NCBI RefSeq assembly: GCF_025515275.1
Contig: NZ_JAOPFU010000007.1
Coordinates: 62,001-126,000 of the forward strand
From: Catenovulum sp. 2E275
Lineage (GTDB): Bacteria > Pseudomonadota > Gammaproteobacteria > Enterobacterales > Alteromonadaceae
Direction of reading: 5' to 3'
DNA length: 64,000 nucleotides
In this document: piece by piece, positions 17,647 to 27,488 of the stretch
Layout: each line of letters starts with the position of its first letter
Position numbering within the stretch: position 1 is the stretch's first letter
The notes under the pieces: generated by a model
What the model was told of the DNA's origin: nothing
The model's input: the letters and a program-made list of their open reading frames with translations, nothing else
The model's database searches: none
Translations under genes and position numbers: made by a program

Positions 17647-20600
17647 ATGTTTAATACAGTCCTAATCGCAAACCGTGGCGCAATCGCCTGTCGTATTATT
17701 CGCACTTTAAAACAACTTGGCATTAAAAGTATTGCCGTTTATTCAGAAGCAGATAAAGAATCTTTGCATGTTGCACAAGCCGATGAAGCATATAGCTTAG
17801 GTGAAGGTGCAGCAGCGACAACCTACTTGAATCAGGACAAAATAATTGAAATTGCCAAACAAACCGGCGCGCAGGCGATCCATCCGGGTTATGGCTTTTT
17901 AAGTGAAAACGCGACCTTTTCTGACAAACTAAAACAACAAAATATCAGTTTTATTGGTCCGCGCGCTCAGCAAATGATTGATTTTGGGTTAAAACATCAG
18001 GCACGTGAAATTGCCGAAAAAGCGAATGTACCTTTAGTACCAGGCAGTGGTTTGATTGCTGATTTAGCAGAACTGGTTGAATATGCAGAACAAGTTGGCT
18101 TTCCGGTGATGCTAAAAAGCACAGCCGGTGGCGGCGGTATTGGTATGCAAAGATGTGACTCAGTTAGTGAGCTTGAAAAAGCCTTTATTAACGTAAAACA
18201 TTTAGGCGCACAAAACTTTGCCAACGACGGTGTATTTGTCGAAAAATTTGTTGAAAAAGCCCGCCATATCGAAGTGCAGGTTATTGGTAACGGTTTTGGT
18301 CAGGTTGTAACTTTAGGTGAGCGCGACTGTTCTAGCCAACGTCGTAACCAAAAAGTGATTGAAGAAACACCAGCACCTAACTTACCATCCGCTACACGCA
18401 GCGCTATGTTAGCGACAGCTAAAAACTTAATGGCTTCAATTGATTATTTAAATGCCGGTACGGTTGAGTTTATTTACGATCACGATCAAGACAAATTCTA
18501 TTTCCTAGAAGTTAACACCCGCTTACAGGTTGAGCACGGTGTAACCGAGATGTGTTATCAGGTTGATTTAGTTGAGTGGATGTTAAAAGTGGCTTATAGC
18601 GAAAGCATTCAAAATCAGCCATTAGATTTATCTGAATTAGATGCAATTAAACCTGTTGGTCACGCAATTCAGGCGCGTATTTATGCTGAAAACCCAGCGA
18701 AAAACTTCCAGCCTTCAGCCGGTTTACTTACTCAGGTTGAATGGCCGTCAGCTGACGCCCGAGTGGATCACTGGGTTGAAGCAGGTTTAACGGTGTCGCC
18801 ATTTTTTGATCCCATGATTGCTAAAGTGATTGTGCATTCAGATAACCGTGATGCTGCAATCGCCAAATTAGATAAAGCGTTAACCGACTCTAAAGTTTAT
18901 GGTGTTATTACTAACATTGATTATGTTCAGCAAATTTTAGCTGACGACAGCTTTAAGCAAGGCAAAATTTTTACCCGCAGCTTAAATGATTTTCAGGCTA
19001 AATTTGCTGGTTTTGAAGTATTAAAAGCCGGAACTATGACAACCATTCAGGATTACCCTGCACGTACCGGTTACTGGGATATTGGTGTACCACCATCAGG
19101 TCCATTCGACTTTTATTCATTCCGTTTAGCTAACCGTTTGTTAAACAACCCTGAAGATGCCGCCGGTTTAGAAATTACCCTACAAGGCCCAAGCTTAAAG
19201 TTCTATCAGGATTGTCAGGTAGTCATCACGGGTGCGGAAATTGAAATTAGCTTAGATGACGAGCCACAGCAAAATCACCAAGTTATTACTGTTAAAGCCG
19301 GTCAAACCTTAAAAACAGGTAAAGTGACGGCTGCTGGTGCGCGTGCTTATTTAGCGGTAAGCGGTGGTATTCAATGTCCGGATTATTTAGGCAGCAAAAG
19401 CACCTTTACGTTAGGTCAGTTTGGTGGTCATTGTGGCCGTGCATTGCGTATGGGTGACTTTTTATCGATTCCTAAAGAAACCAGCTTGCAGCCGGTTAAG
19501 CAAATCCCGCAGGATGTAATTGCGCCGGTAACCAACAACTGGACATTACGCGTAGTATATGGTCCACATGGTGCGCCAGACTTTTTCACTGAAGACGATA
19601 TTAAAACCATTCAGTCGCATACTTGGAAAATTCACTACAACTCAAGCCGTACCGGTATTCGTTTAATTGGTCCAAAACCAGAGTGGGCACGTGAAACCGG
19701 TGGCGAAGCAGGCTTGCATCCGTCAAACATTCACGATAATGCTTATGCATTCGGTACAGTCGATTTTACCGGTGATATGCCAGTGATTTTAGGCCCGGAT
19801 GGCCCAAGTTTAGGTGGTTTTGTTTGTCCGTTTACCGTGATTGGTGCGGATTTATGGAAGTTAGGCCAATTAAAAGCCGGTGATAACTTAAATTTTGAAG
19901 TGGTTGATTTAGCCACAGCAAAACAAATTGAAGTAGCGCAAAATGCCCAAATCGACAACTTGGCTAAACAAGCTTGTGATTATGTGCCAGCAGCTATCAC
20001 CACGCCAATTTTAGATACACTAGAAACCGATGATGGTGAGCCGGGCTTAGTCTTCCGCGCTGCGGGTGATAAGTTCTTATTGGTTGAATATGGCGAATTA
20101 GTTTTAGATTTAACATTACGTGCCCGTGTACAGGCATTGTTAGAAGGTTTACAAGCTAAAAATATTAATGGTGTTTTAGAGTTAACCCCGGGTATTCGCT
20201 CATTACAGGTGCATTACGAAAACCTGATTGTTGACGTAAACGAGTTAATTAAAACCATTAAAGAAATTGATTTAGGTTTAGGCGATACCAGGCAGTTAAG
20301 TTTTGAATCGCGTATTGTGCACCTGCCATTAAGCTGGAACGACAAAGCCTGTCAGGAAGCAATTGATAAATACGTACAATCGGTACGTAAAGATGCGCCT
20401 TGGTGTCCATCTAACCTTGAGTTTATTAAACGTATTAATGGTTTAGACAGCATTGAACAGGTTAAAGATATTGTATTTAACGCTAATTATTTAGTATTAG
20501 GTTTAGGCGATGTGTATTTAGGTGCTCCAGTAGCTACCCCGCTGGATAAATGCCACCGTTTAGTGACCACTAAATATAACCCTGCACGTACTTGGACAGC

Positions 20601-21249
20601 CGAAAACTCAGTGGGTATCGGCGGTGCTTATATGTGTATTTATGGTATGGAAGGTCCGGGTGGTTATCAGTTTGTTGGCCGTACCGTACAAATGTGGAAC
20701 CGCTACCGCAGCAATGCTGTATTTAATCAACCTTGGTTATTACGCTTTTTTGATCAGGTTAAATATTATCCGGTCAGCCATGAAGAATTAATGCAAATCC
20801 GTGAAGATTTCCCGTTAGGCAAATGGCAGCCAAAAATTGAAACTGCCACGGTTTCTATGCCTGAGCTAATTCAACAATGGAAAGAGAACGAAACTGAAAT
20901 TGAACAGTTTACCAAACAACGTGAGCAAGCTTTTGCTGCTGAAATGGCAGAATGGAAGCGCACGGGTCAGTTAAACTATTCATTTGAAGCTGATGCAGAG
21001 CAAAAAAGTGAAGAAATTCAACTTGCGGATAACCAGTATTTAATGGAAGCAACCGCAGCCGGTAGCGTTTGGAAAGTGACCAGCGAAGCCGGACAACAAG
21101 TTGGCTCAGGCGAATCTATGATTGTGCTTGAATCAATGAAAATGGAAATTGATATTGCGGCAACTGAGCCAGCTAAAATTGTCAAAATTTTAGTTAAAGA
21201 AGGTCAGCAAGTTCACGCTGGTCAGGCATTAATGGTATTGGAGGGTTAA
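17647..21249 (+). CDS. Biotin-dependent guanidine carboxylase (urea carboxylase family)
   Basis: A 1200-residue enzyme that carboxylates its substrate using ATP, bicarbonate and biotin. Residues ~1-450 are the biotin carboxylase half with ATP-grasp features (STAGGGGIGMQ, EVNTRLQVEHGVTE). Residues ~455-760 are a KipA/AHS2-like domain (GTMTTIQDYPARTGYWDIGV). Residues ~795-1010 are a KipI/AHS1-like domain (GLGDVYLGAPVATPLD, GGYQFVGRTVQMW). The biotinyl domain at the end has VLESMKMEI with the acceptor Lys near 1164. Many such proteins are annotated as urea carboxylase. The two guanidine riboswitches and the deiminase pair point to guanidine. The substrate-choosing residue could not be aligned with certainty. 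An allophanate hydrolase follows 3 bp later. Confidence 0.9.
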   Translation: MFNTVLIANRGAIACRIIRTLKQLGIKSIAVYSEADKESLHVAQADEAYSLGEGAAATTYLNQDKIIEIAKQTGAQAIHPGYGFLSENATFSDKLKQQNISFIGPRAQQMIDFGLKHQAREIAEKANVPLVPGSGLIADLAELVEYAEQVGFPVMLKSTAGGGGIGMQRCDSVSELEKAFINVKHLGAQNFANDGVFVEKFVEKARHIEVQVIGNGFGQVVTLGERDCSSQRRNQKVIEETPAPNLPSATRSAMLATAKNLMASIDYLNAGTVEFIYDHDQDKFYFLEVNTRLQVEHGVTEMCYQVDLVEWMLKVAYSESIQNQPLDLSELDAIKPVGHAIQARIYAENPAKNFQPSAGLLTQVEWPSADARVDHWVEAGLTVSPFFDPMIAKVIVHSDNRDAAIAKLDKALTDSKVYGVITNIDYVQQILADDSFKQGKIFTRSLNDFQAKFAGFEVLKAGTMTTIQDYPARTGYWDIGVPPSGPFDFYSFRLANRLLNNPEDAAGLEITLQGPSLKFYQDCQVVITGAEIEISLDDEPQQNHQVITVKAGQTLKTGKVTAAGARAYLAVSGGIQCPDYLGSKSTFTLGQFGGHCGRALRMGDFLSIPKETSLQPVKQIPQDVIAPVTNNWTLRVVYGPHGAPDFFTEDDIKTIQSHTWKIHYNSSRTGIRLIGPKPEWARETGGEAGLHPSNIHDNAYAFGTVDFTGDMPVILGPDGPSLGGFVCPFTVIGADLWKLGQLKAGDNLNFEVVDLATAKQIEVAQNAQIDNLAKQACDYVPAAITTPILDTLETDDGEPGLVFRAAGDKFLLVEYGELVLDLTLRARVQALLEGLQAKNINGVLELTPGIRSLQVHYENLIVDVNELIKTIKEIDLGLGDTRQLSFESRIVHLPLSWNDKACQEAIDKYVQSVRKDAPWCPSNLEFIKRINGLDSIEQVKDIVFNANYLVLGLGDVYLGAPVATPLDKCHRLVTTKYNPARTWTAENSVGIGGAYMCIYGMEGPGGYQFVGRTVQMWNRYRSNAVFNQPWLLRFFDQVKYYPVSHEELMQIREDFPLGKWQPKIETATVSMPELIQQWKENETEIEQFTKQREQAFAAEMAEWKRTGQLNYSFEADAEQKSEEIQLADNQYLMEATAAGSVWKVTSEAGQQVGSGESMIVLESMKMEIDIAATEPAKIVKILVKEGQQVHAGQALMVLEG

Positions 21250-21252
21250 TTA

Positions 21253-23040
21253 ATGAATCAAACCAATTTAACCATTAGTGAATTACAGGCGGCGTATTCA
21301 TCTGGCACATTAATGCCGCAAACGTTAATCCCTGAGTTGCTTGGCTATGCTAAGCAACAAGAGGCGGTGTGGATTTATTTGTTAAACGATGCCGAAATAA
21401 AACCGTATTTAGATGGGTTAAAAGATAAATCACCACAAACTCATCCGTTATATGGTGTGCCGTTTGCAATAAAAGACAATATTGATTTAGCGGGTGTGCC
21501 GACCACGGCCGCCTGCACGGAATTTAGCTATACCCCTGAAAAATCAGCTTTTGTGGTACAAAAGTTAATTGAAGCAGGGGCGATTCCAATTGGTAAAACC
21601 AATTTAGATCAGTTTGCCACCGGCTTAGTTGGCACACGCTCACCTTATGGCGAAACTCCTAATGCATTTAATCCGGATTATATTTCGGGTGGTTCAAGCT
21701 CAGGTTCAGCGGTAGCACTGGCATTAGGTGCGGTTAGCTTTTCATTAGGCACAGACACAGCCGGTTCTGGCCGAGTGCCAGCTTGTTTTAATAATTTAGT
21801 TGGCGTAAAACCCAGCAAAGGTTTGTTATCAACCTCTGGTGTTGTACCAGCTTGTCGCAGTTTAGATTGTGTGAGCATTTTTGCGCTAACCGCAACTGAT
21901 GCCAATACAGTTTTGCAAATTGCCGCTCAATATGACGGTGAAGACTGTTATTCGCGTGAAAACCCACTAGCAAACCAAAAACCAGTTTTGACAAAAGCCC
22001 AATTCAGTTTTGCTGTTCCTTTAGCTGAGCAATTAGCCTTTTTTGGTGACGATGCTTATCAGGCTGAATTTAATAAAGCTGTTGCTCAACTTGAAGCTTT
22101 AGGCGGCGAGAAAAAAGTGCTGGATTTCTCCCCTATGTTACAGGCGGCTAAATTATTATACGAAGGCCCTTGGGTCGCTGAGCGTTATTTGGCGACGCAA
22201 GAGATTATCGAAAATAATCCACAAGCGATGTTGGATGTTACGCGCACTATTATTGGGTCGGGTAATAAACCGCTAGCAACCGATTGCTTTTCAGCCTTAT
22301 ATAAATTACAGGCATTGAAAAAACAGGCTGATTTAGTAGTTGAGCAGGTCGATTTTTTAGTTGCGCCAACCGCGGGCAGACATTATACCCGTAAAGAAAT
22401 TAACGAAAATCCAATCGGTTATAACTCAAACTTGGGTTATTACACCAACTTTATGAACTTATTGGATTTTTCAGCTATTGCAGTACCAACCGGATTTACG
22501 GATAACAAAATGCCATTTGGGATTACGTTATTTAGCTTTGCAATGCAGGATCAACGTTTATTGGCTTATGCTGATAAAATTATGCAGCAAAATCAGTTTA
22601 CCTTAGGTGCAACCAACTGGCCGTTAAACGCAGAGCAAACTAATACAAACGATAACGCTGGTTTTATTGATTTAGCGGTATGTGGCGCCCATTTATCTGG
22701 CATGGCGCTGAACTGGCAATTAATTGAACGCAACGCGTTATTAATTGAAAAAACCAGCACAGCCAAAGCTTATCAAATGTATTCAGTACCGGGGCAAGTA
22801 GAACGTCCGGCGCTGATCCGCTCAAGCGGTGAATGCCAAAGCTTTGAAGTAGAAGTATGGCGTATGCCAACTGAGCATTTTGCCTCGTTTGTAAAAGGCA
22901 TTGCCGAGCCGTTAGGCATAGGTAAAGTTGAACTTGCAAACGGCCAATTTGTGAGTGGTTTTATTGCCGAAAGCACAGCTCAAAGTGGTAAAAACATCAG
23001 TGAATTTGGTAGCTGGCGCAAATATATAGCGAGTAAATAA
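21253..23040 (+). CDS. atzF: Allophanate hydrolase
   Basis: AtzF hydrolyses allophanate to two ammonia and two CO2, the last step of guanidine breakdown here. It is an amidase-signature enzyme of 595 residues. The catalytic Lys lies in PFAIKDNIDLAGVP, the cis-Ser in SGGSSSGSAVALALG and the nucleophile Ser in GTDTAGSGRVPACFNN. The C-terminal ~135 residues (from about DLAVCGAHLSGMALNWQL) are the extra domain found in full-length allophanate hydrolases, which handles the second hydrolysis. The gene follows the carboxylase by 3 bp. A GGTGGCTTA/TAAGCCACC hairpin follows its stop. Confidence 0.94.
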   Translation: MNQTNLTISELQAAYSSGTLMPQTLIPELLGYAKQQEAVWIYLLNDAEIKPYLDGLKDKSPQTHPLYGVPFAIKDNIDLAGVPTTAACTEFSYTPEKSAFVVQKLIEAGAIPIGKTNLDQFATGLVGTRSPYGETPNAFNPDYISGGSSSGSAVALALGAVSFSLGTDTAGSGRVPACFNNLVGVKPSKGLLSTSGVVPACRSLDCVSIFALTATDANTVLQIAAQYDGEDCYSRENPLANQKPVLTKAQFSFAVPLAEQLAFFGDDAYQAEFNKAVAQLEALGGEKKVLDFSPMLQAAKLLYEGPWVAERYLATQEIIENNPQAMLDVTRTIIGSGNKPLATDCFSALYKLQALKKQADLVVEQVDFLVAPTAGRHYTRKEINENPIGYNSNLGYYTNFMNLLDFSAIAVPTGFTDNKMPFGITLFSFAMQDQRLLAYADKIMQQNQFTLGATNWPLNAEQTNTNDNAGFIDLAVCGAHLSGMALNWQLIERNALLIEKTSTAKAYQMYSVPGQVERPALIRSSGECQSFEVEVWRMPTEHFASFVKGIAEPLGIGKVELANGQFVSGFIAESTAQSGKNISEFGSWRKYIASK

Positions 23041-23047
23041 ATTATTT

Positions 23048-23070
23048 GGTGGCTTATTCCGTAAGCCACC
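23048..23070 (+). terminator. Hairpin terminator at the end of the guanidine operon
   Basis: GGTGGCTTA TTCCG TAAGCCACC is a perfect 9-bp stem 8 bp after the atzF stop. The following tract (ATTCTTCC) is only partly T-rich, so termination may be incomplete. Confidence 0.65.
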
Positions 23071-23204
23071 ATTCTTCCTATCAATCTCCCCACCCACTTT
23101 CCCATCTAAAAAACGTATAATTTATTCACATTCATCTGCTATGATTTCGGATAAATATCTGCGCTATCTATATCGACTCTATCTGCACACATAAAGGGAT
23201 TTAA

Positions 23205-25958
23205 ATGAATAAATATATTGGGTTAGGTTTTATTTTATTTTCGGCTGGCTTACAGGCTGCGCCTTTGGTGGGGCAAAATTCGACTTCGGTTGCCAATGAT
23301 CAAACCTATTACACCGCAGAAACCGAACATACTAAGCTTATTTTTACCGAGCAAAACAAAACATTTGCGCAGCAAGCTGCGGCGTTAGAACCACATATTC
23401 ATCAGTATTATCAAAAAACCTTTGGATTTGCGTTGGATGATAGGTTAAATGTGGGTTTAATGTCGTCTTATAACCAAATTGCCAATGGCTTTTCGACCCA
23501 GTTTCCACTTAACCGTCAAATTAACTATTTAGGCGGTGCACAAAGAGTTGATTATTTTTCATCAACTTCATGGTTAGATACCCTATTAATCCACGAAACC
23601 GCACATAATTACCAAACCAATGCTAAAGATAATCCGGTTTCCCGTTCGTTATTTAGTGTGCTCAAAAACGGCAGTTTATTCACTCCGGTTTTTCCGGCGA
23701 TCACGCCTAATATTTTTGAATCCAGCTTTCTGCTTGAGGGCAATGCCGTTTTAAATGAGTCCGGTCACGGTAATGGCGGCCGCTTGTATAATGGGCGCTA
23801 TCGGGCAATGACTCATGTTCATGCCAAAGCAAATTATTTAACACCTGAGCGTTTATACAATGCCACGCTTAATTTTCCTTATGGCGAAGGTTTTTATATT
23901 TTTGGTTCGCAATATCAATATTATCTTGCCGAACAATATGGGCTAGACAAAGTTAATCAATATTTTAAAAACCGCTCTCGTTATTGGTTTTGGCCATTTA
24001 TGGTGAACCGTCCCATGCAAAATACATTGGGTATTAATTTTAATAACAGCTTTGCTGACTGGGTTTATGCAAGCCAGCAACAGGCAGAAAAAATGACGCT
24101 TGCCAGTGGTGAAAAACTGGCAAGCTCAAAATATTTCAGCCAAATGAATCGTCAGGAAGAGCAGATTTTATTTTTAACTAACCCAACCGCAGTACGCGCG
24201 CCAAAGCTGAACCAATACCAGATTAATAACGGAGCATTAACCCAACAAACCAGCAGTTTAGATCTGGGCAAAGTATTTAAACTGGATGATGAAAACTATG
24301 CAATTTCTGCTAGAAGAACCTCGGTATGGCGAACTTATCAGGGCTTGTATGACGATGACGGGCTAATAAAAGATGATACTCAGGGTAAAATTATTCAAGG
24401 ATTTTTAACTGATGGCCGTGCGGTTTATTTTGACAGTGCTAAATCATTTGATCAGCCTCAGCTTTATATCGGAGATAGCTTTTATGCTCAGGTTAACTCT
24501 TCGGTTATCGTTGACAATGATTCGCTGTATTATTTTATTCAGCAAGGCGATACTCGGGTTTTATATAAAAACCGGCAAGTTTTAACTCGTTTTAAAGGCT
24601 ATTACGGGATTGTTGCGGATGTTGATAAACAAGGCCGAGTTTATTTTATTGCCAACAGCGAATTTGGCAGCAGTTTATATCGGATAAATAACGGCCAGGT
24701 TGAACGGGTATTGGCAGCGGATAATATTGTTGATGCCAAACTTGCAGGCGATAAAATTTTGGCGACCTCTGTGACTGCCGATGAATATATTTATACGTTA
24801 GAATCATTATCCCCCAACACTCAATCGCCTTATGTTGTTAACTTATTGTGGGATAACTCAGCCGAACAATCGGAACAGCCTCAAACCCACCACGCTAAAA
24901 TTGAGTTGGCCAAAACCACAGATAAAACATTAACAACTGAGCATAAATACGGTGTATTTAATAACTTGGAATATAGCGCAGGCCATTTTGCTTTATCCAC
25001 AGTCACCAAAGAAAGTGATAATGACGAAGATGAAGTTGAAACCACTTATAGTATTAGCGCACAAATTTCTGATCCGCTGGACCGGACTCAAATTGCATTT
25101 TGGGCGATGCGCGACAGTGATTTAAGCGATTTGATCGGGGTTGGATTTAGCAATAATCAATCTTTTGTATTAGCCGGTATTAATGCTTTTTATGTCGCAA
25201 ATGATGGCTTTGAAGATGAATCACAACAGGATACTAGAGAGTTCGGGGTTGCGGCTCAGTTACGTTTTCCATTTCTGCAAACTGGCTTTTGGCAAGCTGA
25301 GCTGGATGCCAATTATTATCAAGATTATCAGTTAGCCGAACGCGAACCTGTCTCTTTAGCCTTAAAATTAAACCGGCTTGAACATTATGGCCATAGCTGG
25401 CTATACAACAAAGCATTCATGTTATCTGCTTATTCTGTTGACGATAGAGGCAGTCAGATAACCGGTGCTGAGCTCTTGTTATCAACCGATTTACCTTATG
25501 AGTTTTATCTTCAGGCACAAGCTAAATATGCTGAGACAGATTTAACCATTATTGATCCACTGTTACGTAAAGGTGTTGAATTAAAAGATAATATAGATTT
25601 TATCAATAATGATCCCAGCAGTTTTACCATGCCATCTTTAATTGATGATGTGTATGCTAAATCTGTCAGCTTTGCAGAAATATCAGCCTCAAAAGTATTT
25701 AATTTATCTGCTTATTCGTTTAAATCGCCTATTTCATTACGCCGTGAAAAACTCACGTTAGCAATGCGCCAGTTTGATATAAAACAGGCAAATAACTTAA
25801 CTGATATTAAAATTAATCAGGCTGTTTTAGGGGTTGATTTTGATTTGTTACTAATGAATAAAATGAATGTTATTTTTGGTGTGCAATACATTTATAGTGA
25901 CGATGATACTGTGACAGAGCAAAATCAATTTCAGGCAGGATTTAATATTCCGCTTTAA
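23205..25958 (+). CDS. Secreted gluzincin metallopeptidase-like / propeller / outer-membrane barrel protein
   Basis: A 917-residue exported protein of unknown function. The signal peptide is MNKYIGLGFILFSAGLQAAP. Residues ~35-300 resemble a zinc peptidase: HETAH near residue 129 matches HEXXH, and a downstream Glu in LLEGNAVLNESG would be the third ligand, as in gluzincins. Residues ~310-560 hold repeated short beta segments suggestive of a TolB/WD-like propeller (VDKQGRVYFIANSEFGSSLY). The last ~330 residues alternate in a barrel pattern (ISAQISDPLDRTQIAFWAMR) and end FQAGFNIPL, suggesting an outer-membrane anchor. The domain reading is by pattern only. It has its own promoter region and follows the guanidine operon without evident link. 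Confidence 0.6.
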   Translation: MNKYIGLGFILFSAGLQAAPLVGQNSTSVANDQTYYTAETEHTKLIFTEQNKTFAQQAAALEPHIHQYYQKTFGFALDDRLNVGLMSSYNQIANGFSTQFPLNRQINYLGGAQRVDYFSSTSWLDTLLIHETAHNYQTNAKDNPVSRSLFSVLKNGSLFTPVFPAITPNIFESSFLLEGNAVLNESGHGNGGRLYNGRYRAMTHVHAKANYLTPERLYNATLNFPYGEGFYIFGSQYQYYLAEQYGLDKVNQYFKNRSRYWFWPFMVNRPMQNTLGINFNNSFADWVYASQQQAEKMTLASGEKLASSKYFSQMNRQEEQILFLTNPTAVRAPKLNQYQINNGALTQQTSSLDLGKVFKLDDENYAISARRTSVWRTYQGLYDDDGLIKDDTQGKIIQGFLTDGRAVYFDSAKSFDQPQLYIGDSFYAQVNSSVIVDNDSLYYFIQQGDTRVLYKNRQVLTRFKGYYGIVADVDKQGRVYFIANSEFGSSLYRINNGQVERVLAADNIVDAKLAGDKILATSVTADEYIYTLESLSPNTQSPYVVNLLWDNSAEQSEQPQTHHAKIELAKTTDKTLTTEHKYGVFNNLEYSAGHFALSTVTKESDNDEDEVETTYSISAQISDPLDRTQIAFWAMRDSDLSDLIGVGFSNNQSFVLAGINAFYVANDGFEDESQQDTREFGVAAQLRFPFLQTGFWQAELDANYYQDYQLAEREPVSLALKLNRLEHYGHSWLYNKAFMLSAYSVDDRGSQITGAELLLSTDLPYEFYLQAQAKYAETDLTIIDPLLRKGVELKDNIDFINNDPSSFTMPSLIDDVYAKSVSFAEISASKVFNLSAYSFKSPISLRREKLTLAMRQFDIKQANNLTDIKINQAVLGVDFDLLLMNKMNVIFGVQYIYSDDDTVTEQNQFQAGFNIPL

Positions 25959-26086
25959 TTTGCTCGTTATTTGAGAGAATTGGTTTGAGTGGTTGCCCGA
26001 ACCAACTTAGCTTAACGTTCTAGTAAATAGTCGCGCCAATAAATAGGTTAGGCTGATAACATAGAATTTAATAATTTGGAGTTAGT

Positions 26087-27223
26087 ATGAAACTGTCTTT
26101 ATTTAGTAGTTTAATTGTCGCAACGATTAGTTTAACCAACTTACAAGCCTGTGCTCAGCCGCAACAAGCAATAGCTTTGGATACCAGCGCAAATAAATAC
26201 CAGCTTGAATTAGTCAGCGAGGGCATTCAAATTCCTTGGGGAATGGTATGGCTGAACGAACGTGAATTACTGGTCACAGACAGAAGCGGAGAATTAAGAA
26301 TGATCCGCGACGGCAAGCTAGTTGAACAAGTTATCCAAGGCACACCTAAAGTACATGCCCAAGGCCAAGGTGGTTTATTAGATATAGAGCTTGACCCTAA
26401 CTTTGCCGAAAATGGCTGGATCTATATTTCATATTCAGGTTACGAAGGCGAAGATGAAGGCTATAACACCTCAATTATGCGTGCTCGTTTAAAAGACATG
26501 AAGTTGATTGATCAACAGTTATTATTTAATGGCGAGCCAAATACTACAACTACACACCATTTCGGTTCTCGTATTGAGTTTGATAAAGATGGCTATTTAT
26601 ATTTTTCAATTGGGGATCGTGGTAACCGAGACTTACATCCGCAAAGCCTTGAATACGATGCGGGTAAAATTCACCGAATAAATGCAGATGGTTCAATCCC
26701 AGAATCAAACCCGTTTTATAACCAAGCCGGTGCTCGTAAAAGTATTTATTCATACGGCCACCGCAATCCTCAGGGCATGGCAATGCACCCAAAATCGGGC
26801 GCGATTTGGAGTCATGAGCATGGCCCACGCGGTGGGGATGAAATTAATATTATCAAATCAGGTGCAAATTATGGCTGGCCAGAGATCACCTATGGCATTA
26901 ATTATATCGGCACAAAAATAACAGATGAAACCAGTCGTAAAGGAATGGAGCAACCTGACTGGTATTGGGTACCATCTATTGCACCTTCAGGTATGGAATT
27001 TGTGACCAGTGATAAATACCCTCAATGGCAAGGCCACCTTGTAGTCGGTTCAATGAAATTTGCTCACTTAGTGTTAGTTAAACTTGATGGCAGCAAAGTA
27101 ACAGGCCACAGTAAGTTATTTGAAGGTGCAGGCCGAGTACGCAGTATCACAACTCACCCCAATGGTGATTTATATCTTGGTATTGATGGTATGGGCATTT
27201 ACCGCATAGTGCCAAAAGCATAA
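26087..27223 (+). CDS. PQQ-dependent aldose sugar dehydrogenase (YliI/Asd-like), exported
   Basis: A 378-residue member of the glucose/sorbosone dehydrogenase (GSDH) family, soluble six-bladed propellers that oxidise aldoses with PQQ in the periplasm. The leader MKLSLFSSLIVATISL ends with LQAC, so it may be a lipoprotein. Conserved family blocks are GLLDIELDPNF, THHFGSRIEFDKDGYLYFSIGDRG, YSYGHRNPQGMA with the catalytic-type His, WSHEHGPRGGDEIN and NYGWPEITYG. It has its own GGAG ribosome site and a terminator after it. No PQQ synthesis genes are in the window. Confidence 0.9.
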   Translation: MKLSLFSSLIVATISLTNLQACAQPQQAIALDTSANKYQLELVSEGIQIPWGMVWLNERELLVTDRSGELRMIRDGKLVEQVIQGTPKVHAQGQGGLLDIELDPNFAENGWIYISYSGYEGEDEGYNTSIMRARLKDMKLIDQQLLFNGEPNTTTTHHFGSRIEFDKDGYLYFSIGDRGNRDLHPQSLEYDAGKIHRINADGSIPESNPFYNQAGARKSIYSYGHRNPQGMAMHPKSGAIWSHEHGPRGGDEINIIKSGANYGWPEITYGINYIGTKITDETSRKGMEQPDWYWVPSIAPSGMEFVTSDKYPQWQGHLVVGSMKFAHLVLVKLDGSKVTGHSKLFEGAGRVRSITTHPNGDLYLGIDGMGIYRIVPKA

Positions 27224-27296
27224 CGAGCAAAACCGTTTTACACTACAAGTTACCGGTTTAATATCGCTTATGATCTGGTCTTGAAATTAACCAATC

Positions 27297-27332
27297 AAGC
27301 CGGTTTGAATAATTGTTCAAACCGGCTTTAAT
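27297..27332 (+). terminator. Hairpin terminator after the sugar dehydrogenase
   Basis: AAGCCGGTTTGAA TAATTG TTCAAACCGGCTT is a 13-bp perfect stem followed by a short TAA tract. The T-run is weak, so it may act in either direction. Confidence 0.65.
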
Positions 27333-27370
27333 GCAAATAATCCAAACCTTCGAGTATCGTTTCCATTTGA

Positions 27371-27468
27371 TTTTGAATGGTTAATTATCAAGTTCGCCAT
27401 TTATGGTATTCGAAGCGACAGGCGTAAAACGGGCTAAAGTCCGAACTACAATGTAATCTCAACTGCTC
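27371..27468 (-). repeat. Dispersed ~98-bp intergenic repeat, copy 1
   Basis: Read on the minus strand, this matches the plus-strand sequence 42688-42787 over its whole length at roughly three quarters identity. Shared blocks include TTTAGCCC, TTTTACGCCTGT, GGCGAACT and GATAATTAACCAT. It is non-coding and partly palindromic. It lies between the sugar dehydrogenase terminator and the GFA gene. Confidence 0.75.
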
Positions 27469-27488
27469 AGAACGGTATAGCAAGGACT

